Shown here: positions 21,299 through 30,489 of the stretch, in pieces
Position numbering within the stretch: position 1 is the stretch's first letter
How the letters are laid out: every line of letters begins with the position of its first letter
Assembly (NCBI GenBank): GCA_025765595.1
Contig: JAIVFH010000277.1
Location: 1-34,367 of the forward strand
Length of the DNA stretch: 34,367 bases
Reading direction: 5' to 3'
Source of the DNA: Obelidium mucronatum
Lineage: Eukaryota > Chytridiomycota > Chytridiomycetes > Chytridiales > Chytriomycetaceae
Notes under the pieces: model-generated
Database searches by the model: none
What the model was told of the DNA's origin: nothing
The model's input: only the letters and a program-made list of their open reading frames with translations
Program-made: the position numbers and the translations under genes

Positions 21299-23060
21299 GA
21301 ACATTTACATTTCAAAAAGGGATACATGGGTTTTTATCCAAAAAAAAAATTGTGTATTTACAGTTCTGTTGGAACAAGTCCCATCTCGTGGGGTGGTAGC
21401 GGCCTTTCCAAAGATCGCAGCAATTCTTCAGATTCTGGTGAGACTACTCCGAGCCTGAGCTCGTTGAGAATTTTTATAAACGTGGGATCCTTTTGGCGGA
21501 ATACTTCTTGAAGCTGTTTTTTTTTTAAAAAAAATTCAATGATATGTAGATACCACACAGTAATGATTTTCTAACCACAATCGTCCGTGTAATACAACCC
21601 TTCCATTTCTTGGCCTCGAAGGCAAACAACGCGGCTTCTTTTTTAGAGACTGGCGGTAATTGCATAAAGTCACCGCAGATAATCAGCTGTTAAAAAAGAA
21701 AGTTGTTCAAAATTTTGTGGTCGGGAGAAGTTGAGTTTTTTAACCTGAATACCACCAAACGGATTGGTATTGTCTCGCACATGTCTCGCAATATCCTCGA
21801 GTTTATCAAAGAACTTTCCGTCTACCATGGAAACTTTTGTAGAAAAAAAAGAAAATCAGAATGACACTTAAAAAACTTGATAAGTTATGAAACATTACTC
21901 TCGTCGATGATGAGGACTCGCGTTGCACGCCAGCGGGCAAATGTTTTTCGATTGTTTTTAATCATTCCAACAAGTTTGTGAGCGGGTTCTGATTAGAATC
22001 CGGAATGTGTGGGATACAAGGATTCAGTGAGTGAGTGAGTGAGTGAGTGAGTGAGTGTGTGAGTGTGGTTGACCAGGTAAAATGGAAACAAACCTAAAGC
22101 GATACCACATCCTGCGAAAGAATGAAGCGTAATTCCTCCAATATTGCTGGCGGCGATACCTTAACCAAAGAATGAATAAAAAGGAAAAAAAAAAACTGGG
22201 TTGAATGGACGAAACAAACCGGTAGGTGCCGTGATTGCGATTTCATCCAGATCCCATTTCTTCTTCAAAAGCTTAATAATTTCTCGCATGAGAACAGATT
22301 TTCCTGTCCCTGGTTTGGAAGAAATGGTTTTATATTCCTCCCAAACGATAATTTTTCACCCTTGAGGATTACCTGCAGAACCCGTGTAAAAAACAGATTC
22401 TCCACGATCCACGTATTCCAAAACAGCTTTTTGCTCTTTTGACAGGTGAACTCCAGGAGTTGTGGGTTGATTCGACATTCCCAATTCATCCAGCGTTTTT
22501 GTTTGCATTGCAGTTGACGGAGCCAGTAATAAAGAGTCTACGGACATTGTATCTTTTGGAGATTTGGGTTGCGCAGGAGGCGTGGTTTTGTCGGTGACTG
22601 TTCTGAATTCTCTAGGTTTCAATCGAGAAGGTCGTTCGGACACGCTTATGTTTGCAGGGATTTTGTCATCATCAACAAGCAACGATACTTTCTTCTTTAT
22701 CGCAGGTTGTTCAATTTGCTCATCATCAGAGTCAAGCGTAAACGACAATGGAAGAGTCCGCTTTGGTTTTGGTGGAACAATCAACAACGCCGAATCATCC
22801 TCTAATGAATTTGCGTCGTTTGAGTCGTGAAGCCGCTTTAATGTTTCGGTTGTGTTTTGTTGCTTAGGATCCTCTTTTGATCGGCTGGCTGCTGTTGACT
22901 GTGTTGGTTTCAAGTTGGATTGTTTGGCGGTTATTCGAGGTTTAACGGACGGCAGCGGTGATGGATTTTCGCGAAAGAAGTTGAACACAGAAGGCTGTGT
23001 TAAGGTCGGAGGGGCTGCGGGTAAGGACCTTTGGTAAGGCTTCGTTGGCCTGGTTGTCAT
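20438..23060 (-). CDS. PIF1-family DNA helicase, paralogue C
   Basis: Twelve exons: 23060-22373, 22309-22220, 22159-22094, 21988-21899, 21833-21745, 21686-21576, 21513-21362, 21260-20960, 20901-20851, 20790-20765, 20709-20589 and 20515-20438, giving 620 aa in frame throughout. The N-terminal 220 residues are polar, with a SVFNFFRE segment like LGFFKR in B. Core motifs: GSAGTGKS (split by intron 1), TAPTGIAA, the HSFAG motif, [43 protein letters not shown] and YVALSRA. The 26-nt microexon (20790-20765) and most junctions equal those of B. The ATG is only 6 bp after the ADAL stop codon. Family function is 5'-3' unwinding in genome maintenance. Confidence 0.92.
21264..21292. repeat. Poly-T tract in PIF1-C intron 7
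   Basis: A 29-nt T run on the plus strand, followed by six A. On the sense strand it is poly-A immediately before the TAG acceptor at 21261, an unusual purine-rich 3' splice context. Confidence 0.9.
22026..22058. repeat. (GTGA)n microsatellite in PIF1-C intron 3
   Basis: About seven GTGA units followed by GT-rich sequence, within the intron between exons 3 and 4. Confidence 0.85.
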
Positions 23061-23066
23061 GCGTTT

Positions 23067-24059
23067 TTATTCAGATTGATATTTCATAACAGAACGCGAC
23101 CAATTCTCCATTTCTTGCTTCGTCAAACCAAGAATCTCTTTTGCAATCAAATACTCCGCACTTAACTCGCTCATGAAGATACCTCGATCATCCGTACAAA
23201 GAATCAATTCACGGTACCCTCTCTCATGCCACAGATATCTCAGGTGATGTCGTGAATATTCCTCGACTGTTCCCGTCAACACGTTGCTTGTTAGACAAAT
23301 TTCAAGAGGGATCTTGCGTGCAATGATTTCGTCCCACATGTGCAGAGGAACAAAAGTGCAATGGCCCAACCGATCCGGATTTAAACTGAGCATTGCTTCC
23401 AACTCGCCTTCTTCTGGTGGGTTCTCAACTTCCGCAAAATGAATCACAAGCTTAAGTCCTTTCTTCTTTGCTCGTGTTAGCGCAGGGATGAGGTGATTGA
23501 TGCCGCCCACGTTCGGGTCTCCACATACGTCCATGCCAACGATATATTTGGTATATCGCTCCTGTCGCTTATAGCTGACGGCCAAATCAACAATCTGCTC
23601 GGCTGTTTCTGGACCATGTCTCCTGTCGACTGAGAGAAGCAAGCGAACTTTCATCCCAGAACCATCGGGACTCTGCGCAAACGCATCGATCGCATCAAGG
23701 ACAGTGCATATATATCCCTCAATATCTAAACACTCGCTCTTCTTTGGAGTACTCCGCAGCTCCACATACGTACACCCATCGTTCTTAAAGGCTTTCAACA
23801 CACACTCAACGACAAACGTCAAGTCGGAACGCGTTCGGACGAATTTATAGATTGTTTGTGAAAAGAGACTAAACACTTCAGAGAGCGAACAGGATGGGTC
23901 GCCTGGCAGCAGCAGGTTATCGGGAAAGACTTGATTGTTGCTTGCTGCCAGCGCCCGAAGATCTTCCAGCGAGACAGATCCGTTAATGTGTGCATGCAAT
24001 TCAGTCTTTGGCAACGACTGAGCCCACTTTCGATCTTCGGCAGAAAACTGGTGTTTCAT
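23067..24059 (-). CDS. ADAL-type adenosine / N6-methyl-AMP deaminase
   Basis: This is a single exon of 330 aa, the usual length of the family. The amidohydrolase metal site is visible: LPKTELHAHINGS gives ligands His22 and His24. IHFAEVEN supplies His207 and Glu210, RLGHC supplies His233 (Gly-His-Cys instead of the usual Gly-His-Gly), and CTDDRGIF supplies Asp290/Asp291. The ELHAH-x-NGS and CTDD-x-G-x-F variants point to ADAL (MAPDA), which deaminates N6-methyl-AMP to IMP, rather than classical adenosine deaminase. The stop codon overlaps an AATAAA hexamer and lies 6 bp before the PIF1-C ATG. On the other side the start is 30 bp from the divergent Toll/IL-1R-domain gene. The enzyme is presumably cytosolic and salvages modified purine nucleotides. 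Confidence 0.88.
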   Translation of the reverse strand: MKHQFSAEDRKWAQSLPKTELHAHINGSVSLEDLRALAASNNQVFPDNLLLPGDPSCSLSEVFSLFSQTIYKFVRTRSDLTFVVECVLKAFKNDGCTYVELRSTPKKSECLDIEGYICTVLDAIDAFAQSPDGSGMKVRLLLSVDRRHGPETAEQIVDLAVSYKRQERYTKYIVGMDVCGDPNVGGINHLIPALTRAKKKGLKLVIHFAEVENPPEEGELEAMLSLNPDRLGHCTFVPLHMWDEIIARKIPLEICLTSNVLTGTVEEYSRHHLRYLWHERGYRELILCTDDRGIFMSELSAEYLIAKEILGLTKQEMENWSRSVMKYQSE

Positions 24060-24089
24060 GATTTTTACTATATTTTTTGAAGTTCCAAA

Positions 24090-27000
24090 ATGGAAGAGCA
24101 GTTGGGCAAACAGTACCACATCTTTGTTTCGTATCGAGTGTCGACGGATGCAGGTTTGATTTCTTTCTTTCTTTCATTTACCTGCTTTTGTCTATTGTTC
24201 TCATGCTTCAAAAACCCACTACTCTGATTAGATCTTGCCGAAAGGATTGTTGACAAGTTGCAGGGTCTCTTGATCCAGGGCGAGAAGAAGGACATTCGCA
24301 TCAAATGCTACTTTGATAAACAAGATTTGAAGGCTGGCATTGACTTTACAAAGCAGTTCCTGGAAGGTAAATGTGTGGAATCGGACTGGTGGCTTACGTT
24401 GACCCCAATTTCACAAACCAAAAAATCCCCCAATAAGGCCTTCACACTTCCTGCCTTTTCCTTCCGTTAATCTCCGAAGCGTGTCTTGAGACCATTTTTG
24501 CGCAAGCAGGAGGAGACGACAATGTCATCAAGGAATGGAATACCGCTCTTCGCCAACACAATACATATGACAGTTTGGATATGATCCCTCTCCTTGTTGG
24601 CTCTACCGTGAAATTAGATCGCTCCAACGTCTACAAAAAGTTCAATGGGTTTGGTCGGGCATACCAACTTCCCGACATACACCCACCATCCAGTTCTGAT
24701 TTCACAATCAAGGAAACAGTCCTCGCTTTCTTTAAACTACAGGGTATTTTTGTTGATCCTGCTGATGTTGTTCCTTCTCTTGCCTTGATTCAGAATCGGT
24801 TCTCCACGGAAGTTTGGGTAAATCTCCTGATTCAATCGTGTGTGCGTTGTTTCGCGCCTGCCACTTAACAGCTTCATTCGTTTACAGCCAAAGTTCCGCG
24901 GTAAATGGGCAAACCAACACGAAATTGGACCCGAGCCTCAATTAAAATGCGTCCAATGTAACAACATGTACTTGGATTCCGAGAATGCAGATGGAATGTG
25001 TCGGTTCCACGTTCGTGGTGGATGCTGTGGATATGAAGATGAGGACAACTTTTGTCGTTCTGGTAAGCACGCCAGTGTGCACCACACCCTCTACAGCTAC
25101 ACAAACTACTATGTTTGGCGATACTCTATTTTCCAATACTCTTCCCATACAAAGACATTTGGTTACGTGTCTGCTGATGATTGGGAATCGAATGAGGAGT
25201 CGGTAGTGACTGCTTCGTGCGGTGCGATTCTAGAAGAATTCGCAGCTGATTCTGATAAATTGTTTGTGGACCTTGGATGTGGCGATAATGTCTGGTTCCA
25301 AGTGTATTCCAAGAGTCAACTTGCTTCAATTGCGGCTTCTGTTCAGAATGACAAGGAATCCTTGTTGGTTTCTCGAACTGGGCCTTCTGGAGAGTATACT
25401 AAGGCGACCTGGCTCGTTGAAAACTCTGAAATTTCTGGTGTTCGTTTGGAGGTCTCTTCCAAAACGTCCTTGAACCCTTCGATTGTGACTGTTCACTTTG
25501 AATGGCCGACGGCGAATTCAGAGTTTGACAAGAAGAACGGACCTGCGCTGAAATCTCGTCAATTCGCAAGCAGCCCCCAGTTCGGAGAACTTCCGATTTC
25601 CACCAGATCAGAGAACCCGTATTCGCTACCAAGCCGCCCGCTCTTCAAGGGATCTCGAATTCAAGAGTTCATTAATCGGCCAGGGGATGCTAATCTTGCT
25701 CGTTGGGCGGTTCCAGCAAAGACACCTTTGCGCCTCAACGTTATCGAGTCATTTCCATACCATGACCCAAACACACGAGTCGACTGGTTCAATTCAAAAG
25801 TATCAGTTCTCAACAGTTCTGCGTTACCAACTAGTATTGTTGCAGTTCGCGCGTTTGCTCGGCTGCGAACGCCTCCCGGCGATGTTACTCTCAAGTTCCC
25901 AGATAACTCTGGCGACGATTCAAGTGTTGGAGGATCAGGAATAATTCTCTCCCACATTTGGAAGCCTGTTTCCAATGTGGTTATAAACTCTGCCAAACTT
26001 CCCACCCAAGTGGGAGCACTCGGAAGTGCTGATTTGGGAATCAGTGTTGGAATCGAAGCAGACAAGTATTACGAGGCTGATGATGCTCGTGGAATGCATG
26101 GTTGGAGAAAACCGTTCAGTTGGATTGTTTTACAGTCTGGATTTCCAGTCGTTGTCGATTTAGAGCTTGAAGATATTCACGGGCGGATTTTTGGCGGAGT
26201 TGTTGAGTTGAGTGTTTTATGGATTGTTTGAATGTTCCTGAACACTAACTCTCTGTTGCTTAAATTGCAGGTTTCCAATTACAAATTTCAATCTTCCAAG
26301 CCCCAATACCGACGCTGCATTCCATTACTCTGTGGATGATACATTCTGCGCTGACCGCGAAATCGTTCAACTTGTAGTTGAGCCCCAAGTGTCTCTCGCC
26401 TCTGTTCAAACCGAAATTTCAGAGTCTGTCGTCGATGACAGCCAAGGAGATATCTACAAAGATCCAATGTTCCGCCGTGACCATTCTCTCCAAATTAAAG
26501 TAAAAACTCTGAGTGCAACCCATAGTTTCAATGTGTCGGTTCTTCGCCATTTTGTGTTATTGGCCGAAACCGCCACACAGAAGGAGAAGAAGAGGTTTGG
26601 CACAGTCGACATGTCGAAATTCTGTTTTGATAGGCGATTGGAAAGAGCTGAAGAACAGTTTCATCATGAAGCTGCGGCGATTGTGGACTTGACGCGACGT
26701 ATTGTGGTTGCGATTCGGTTCAAGAGTGAATCGAGAACCTCGTGCACAATTGCTTACTTTCCCATCCCTGAATATGGCGATGCAGTCGATGCAGATATTG
26801 CAGGAGTGGCAGAAATATCAGCCGCTGGGCTGGATCTTGCGGACTGGGAGGCAGAGGAAGGCTCATTTGTAAGCTCGGCAGAGGTTTCCAAAAGTGTACA
26901 AGCTGCGCATCCTATTCCAGATCGAACGAGAGTTTCGACTGCAGCTGCGGATGCCGGGCCCGTTCTTCAAGAATCAAAAGCGGTTGATATTAGCGAATTG

Positions 27001-27324
27001 GTTGCAGCTCTGCGTCCTGTGATGGCCGAAGAACTGCGTCCTGTTATTCGTGAGGAGTTGCGCCCTATTATTGAGAAGGAGTTGAGGGAGTCTATTCGAG
27101 CTGAGATTGATGCTTCTGTAAAGGCTTCGTTTAAGGAGACGATGGTGGGACTTTTGGCGGAGATGAAGAAGCTGGATGAGGAGCGGGGTGTTGTTGCCGA
27201 CAATGTGGACCACGAAATTTCATCAGGTAATAGAAGTGAAGAGTACAAGCCGCAGCAACACTCACATTCGAGAGGCAAGTCCTTGTCGATATCTAGTGTT
27301 TTTGCAAGATTTAAATGGCAATGA
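24090..27324 (+). CDS. Toll/interleukin-1 receptor (TIR) domain protein with Cys/His cluster, 983 aa
   Basis: Five exons: 24090-24153, 24232-24366, 24438-24817, 24888-26206 and 26271-27324, with phases that agree (the donor GTTGAG at 26207 is non-consensus). Residues 8-150 read as a Toll/IL-1R fold: YHIFVSYRVSTDADLAERI (strand A and helix), CYFDKQDLKAG (BB-loop region), SCLFLPLISEACLE (strand D), and DNVIKEWNTAL, where Glu99 aligns with the NADase glutamate, then MIPLLVG. Next comes a Cys/His cluster (Cys214, 217, 231, His234, Cys239, 240, 249, His254), likely zinc-binding. A long beta-rich region of unknown family fills about 260-800. The C-terminus has four octad repeats and a coiled coil. 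No membrane segment is visible. Catalytic NAD cleavage is inferred from Glu99 only. AATAAA follows at 27331. Confidence 0.75.
27010..27105 (+). repeat. Four octad repeats in the TIR-domain protein
   Basis: In-frame copies of an eight-residue unit of the form LRPVIREE (residues 880-911), each beginning Leu-Arg and ending in acidic residues. They form an amphipathic helix leading into a coiled coil, a likely self-association device. Confidence 0.8.
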
Positions 27325-27330
27325 GATTAG

Positions 27331-27336
27331 AATAAA
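27331..27336 (+). terminator. AATAAA polyadenylation signal of the TIR-domain gene
   Basis: AATAAA begins 7 bp after the stop codon and only 39 bp before the ATG of the copper transporter, so the two transcripts must be tightly spaced or overlap. Confidence 0.45.
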
Positions 27337-27374
27337 CAGTTGAGGGACTTTTGCCCAATTTACATTTTTCCATA

Positions 27375-28675
27375 ATGAGTCTTCTGTCCACGAGTGATGT
27401 GACGCAGCTCTGCGCCCGAAACGGAAGCGCCGCCGGCATCGACCAGAGCGTCTTTGCATGCGGCTTTTTCGCCGACAAGTGCGGCGCGGCGCCGAGCGTG
27501 AGCGTCCAGTGCGACGCCGTGTTCCTGGTGCGGTCGCTGTGCGCCGAGTCTACGCCGCGATTGGCCGGCGCCGCTTCGTGCGCGCGAGTGGCGGCGCACT
27601 GCGCCGGAGCAGGCGCGGCTTCGGGTGAGTGGCGCTGGAAACTATCTGGGTCTTAACGTTTTTCCTTTGTGTAGAACCCTGTGTTGCACCGCTTCCAGGC
27701 ATCGCTTCTTCAGCCGCCCTGGAACTTCTTGCGCCGGTTTGCGACTCGTTTCCGCCCCCGACACAGTGCGCTTCGTGTCTGGCGCTTACCCCGGCTCCAC
27801 TCAATGCCACCCTCGCCGACTGCAATCTGGGGAATCTATATGCCGGGCTGTGTGCTGGTGTACCAGCCTCAAACAAAATGTGTGCGTCATATACTTCGTT
27901 TTGTAAGGCTTTCCCAGGCGTCTGTCCTGCTGGAGACGCTGCAGGCACGCCAAGTCCTGTTACCCAACCATCCTCCAGCTCATGTGCCTCTATGCCTGGT
28001 ATGGCAGGTTGCCCTGGCTCCTCACAATCGATGGGCTTAATGTATTTGCACGGTGGAATCAACGATATGGTTCTATTCCAAACTTTTGTCCCATCAACAA
28101 CGTTGCAGTATGTGGGGGCTCTTGCTTTTGTATTCGGGTTGCCCATACTTGCAGCATGGATTGGACACTTGCGTGACATTGTGATCAAGTCGCGCAAGAC
28201 CTACGTCCACAGAATCAAGGCGGTTTTGAAGGATGGAAATGTGCCGAAAGTGACTGCTGATCCAAAAGACGGGCCTGTCTTCGTTGAACTCTCTCGTTTC
28301 GATGATTCCTTAGAACCAATTGCGTCTTGTTGTGCAACAAAGGATTCAGACCTTACATCCATAAACAAGAAAATCACTGCTTCACTTTTGGCAAAGCAAC
28401 AAGCGCGGTATCTTCAATCTCGTTCACCTGCTGAAATGATTCTCCTTCGTGTGTTTGGTGTCCAAGACCCATCTTACGCCCTTCACCAGTTCTACAAGTT
28501 TTTGTTAAAGTCGACGCAAGTATTTTTAGATTTTTTGGTCATGCTAGTTGTGATGCAATTCAACATCGGATATCTGGTAGTTGCGTGTCTTGGATTGGCT
28601 GTAGCCAACTTGTTGTTTTCAGACGTCTCTGATGAAATCGGTGGTGATGATTGTTGCACACCTCTCGCACAATAA
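27375..28675 (+). CDS. CTR-family copper transporter with Cys-rich ectodomain
   Basis: Two exons, 27375-27624 and 27675-28675, joined by a 50-nt intron (GTGAGT..TAG, phase 1), give 416 aa. The N-terminal 165 residues contain many spaced cysteines, several arranged as repeating C-x(n)-C modules, and are GC-rich in coding. A Met-containing stretch (SMPGMAGC) leads to the CTR signature HGGINDMVLFQTF and the first membrane helix. The second carries the MLVVM (M-x3-M) copper-selectivity motif, followed by a Gly-rich helix and a C-terminal CC pair. CTR proteins import Cu(I) as trimers. The long Cys-rich extension is unusual compared with the short Met-rich ectodomain of yeast or human CTRs. A signal peptide is not obvious. 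AATAAA follows at 28693. Confidence 0.82.
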
Positions 28676-28692
28676 TGTAATATTCACACATA

Positions 28693-28698
28693 CAATAA
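28693..28698 (+). terminator. AATAAA polyadenylation signal of the copper transporter gene
   Basis: The canonical hexamer starts 18 bp after the stop codon. Confidence 0.5.
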
Positions 28699-28881
28699 AG
28701 CTCACCACTACACACGAACGTACAACAGGCAGATTTTTCAAGGCCATAGTGGTTGTTACATTTGTCAGCAACCTGTTTTTTGATAAAAGAAAAATTATAA
28801 TAAGCGCTTGGAACGACCGAAAGCGGAGATGATTCAGGATGGAGATGATTGAACCAATTCAGAATTTCTTCAAATCCAAGC

Positions 28882-30225
28882 ATGCTTGCTCTCGCATTGA
28901 TCTATTCTGTATTCCTCCATTTGATTGCTGCCTCTCCAATCCCAGGTGGAAATGTGAACCAAGTCAGTCTGATCAAGCAGTGGGACACTACTGGGAACCA
29001 ATATCCTACAGTTTTCATGCATGGTATATTTGGTTTTGGTGAAGCAAAACCGCTTCTTGGATTCATTAATTACTGGGGCGGACCGACTCAAAACATTCTT
29101 CAAATGCTCCGTCAAAAGGGATACACAGTTGCTGCTCCAAGCATGGGTCCGCTCTCTTCCAACTGGGAGCGCGCCTGTGAGGCATATGCTCAAATCACTG
29201 GTAGCTTGACTGACTACGGGCTTGTAAGAAGCAAGCAATTTGGCCACAAGCGGTTCGGGTTGGACCACACTGGAAAGCCGCTTGTTCCGGGATTTATGCA
29301 GAAATCAAGCAAGATCAAAATCAATCTTGTTGGTCACTCGATGGGCGGACCGACTTCGCGGCTTCTGGTCCACCTGCTAAAGTTTGGCTCCCCTCAAGAA
29401 ATGGAGGCTTGTGTCCGTGCAAAAGTTGTCTGCTCTCCCCTTTTCTGGACCAACAAGACACAGTCTTATGTTAACGGCGTATTTGCTATTTCCGGAGTTC
29501 ACCAAGGAAGCACGTTCGATGATTTCTTACAATCCACTGGTAGCTTCTTGAACTTTTTCAAACAAACGATCCTCGTAATTATTGGAGCAAACAACTCCAA
29601 TGATCTGAAACTCTATGATATGCAGCTCGGACATTGGGGCTTGGATCAGACATCTTCTGAAAGTATCGACCAATATTTTGAACGCCTTCAAAAATCACAA
29701 TGGGTGAACTCCAAGTCAACTGCACTGTTTGATTTAAGTGTTAAAGCGTTGAGTGACCCGTTGATTTCTTTTGTTCAAAACGCCCCAGAAACAACCTACT
29801 TTTCTATGGCTGGAATCGCCACTTCATTCGATGGGCGCAATTCAAATCCAACCGGAGACATGCTGATTTTCCTTGTGCCAACTGCAGTTATTATTGGATC
29901 CTACTCCAACCCATCCCTCCCCATCTTGACCCAGACTTATTCTCCAATGGAATGGCGACAGAATGATGGACTTGTTATGCTAGCTTCTTCTCGCGGGCCG
30001 CCTTCTGGCTTTGTTTCATTTTCAATGAACATGCAGAGTGAAAATGTGGTAGACTTGGCAGTCTCGGCTCCAAAAAAACAACCTGCCAAGGGAGTTTACA
30101 ATTTTGTTGGAAGTTGGAAGGGCGCGGATCACATGGCCATAGTTGGCGGGCTAGACCTAGTTCCGGGACTTCGCGATAACTTCTACATCAATATTATGGC
30201 GTTGCTCTCCTCATTATCTCCTTAG
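28882..30225 (+). CDS. Secreted triacylglycerol lipase of the staphylococcal/bacillar family, copy 1
   Basis: This is a single exon of 447 aa. Signal peptide MLALALIYSVFLHLIAAS. The alpha/beta-hydrolase has the YPTVFMHGIFGFGE strand and oxyanion loop, FINYWGG, GPLSSNWERACEAYA, and the GHKRFGLDHTGKP segment typical of bacterial family I.5/I.6 lipases. The nucleophile is Ser153 in GHSMGG, the acid is probably Asp362 in QNDGLV and the base His417 in GADHMA. This architecture is that of Staphylococcus and Geobacillus lipases rather than of the Rhizomucor or Candida types. It hydrolyses extracellular triglyceride or phospholipid. The gene lies in tandem with a close paralogue 264 bp downstream. 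AATAAA at 30244. The start is the first in-frame ATG after the stop at 28846. Confidence 0.88.
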   Translation: MLALALIYSVFLHLIAASPIPGGNVNQVSLIKQWDTTGNQYPTVFMHGIFGFGEAKPLLGFINYWGGPTQNILQMLRQKGYTVAAPSMGPLSSNWERACEAYAQITGSLTDYGLVRSKQFGHKRFGLDHTGKPLVPGFMQKSSKIKINLVGHSMGGPTSRLLVHLLKFGSPQEMEACVRAKVVCSPLFWTNKTQSYVNGVFAISGVHQGSTFDDFLQSTGSFLNFFKQTILVIIGANNSNDLKLYDMQLGHWGLDQTSSESIDQYFERLQKSQWVNSKSTALFDLSVKALSDPLISFVQNAPETTYFSMAGIATSFDGRNSNPTGDMLIFLVPTAVIIGSYSNPSLPILTQTYSPMEWRQNDGLVMLASSRGPPSGFVSFSMNMQSENVVDLAVSAPKKQPAKGVYNFVGSWKGADHMAIVGGLDLVPGLRDNFYINIMALLSSLSP

Positions 30226-30243
30226 TTAAGAAGCAACGCTCCA

Positions 30244-30249
30244 AATAAA
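30244..30249 (+). terminator. AATAAA polyadenylation signal of lipase copy 1
   Basis: The canonical hexamer starts 19 bp after the stop codon, well before the second lipase start at 30490. Confidence 0.5.
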
Positions 30250-30489
30250 ACTATCATTTATTGTTTAATTGCTTTGATTTCAACGAAATGAACAGTAAAT
30301 CCAGCCAAACACCCTTCAAACTATGGATCTTTGTCGACAATTCTTTTCTTTGCGACTCGATTGCAGAATTTCATCTGTATCATTCATAAAAGGTTCAGAG
30401 AGGCGCTTTTCCGGCCCTTGGCAGCCGCTTTTCTTCGTCGATTAAAAGGAACATCAAAAGTTCTTCCCAATCGAGCCCAGCAATTCAGC

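Noticed and set aside
8003..23060. Helitron transposons, because of the PIF1-like helicases
   Set aside because: All three proteins are stand-alone PIF1 helicases with their own N-termini and introns. No Rep/HUH motif, CTRR-like end hairpin or TC start is visible.
23060..27324. A bacterial-style defence island (helicase, deaminase, Toll/IL-1R protein)
   Set aside because: The genes are eukaryotic in structure and on different strands. Co-function is not shown, so it is kept only as a packing observation.
27629..28675. A copper transporter starting at 27629
   Set aside because: That position is a GTG within the intron. The GTGAGT donor at 27625 and the acceptor at 27674 join exon 1 in phase.
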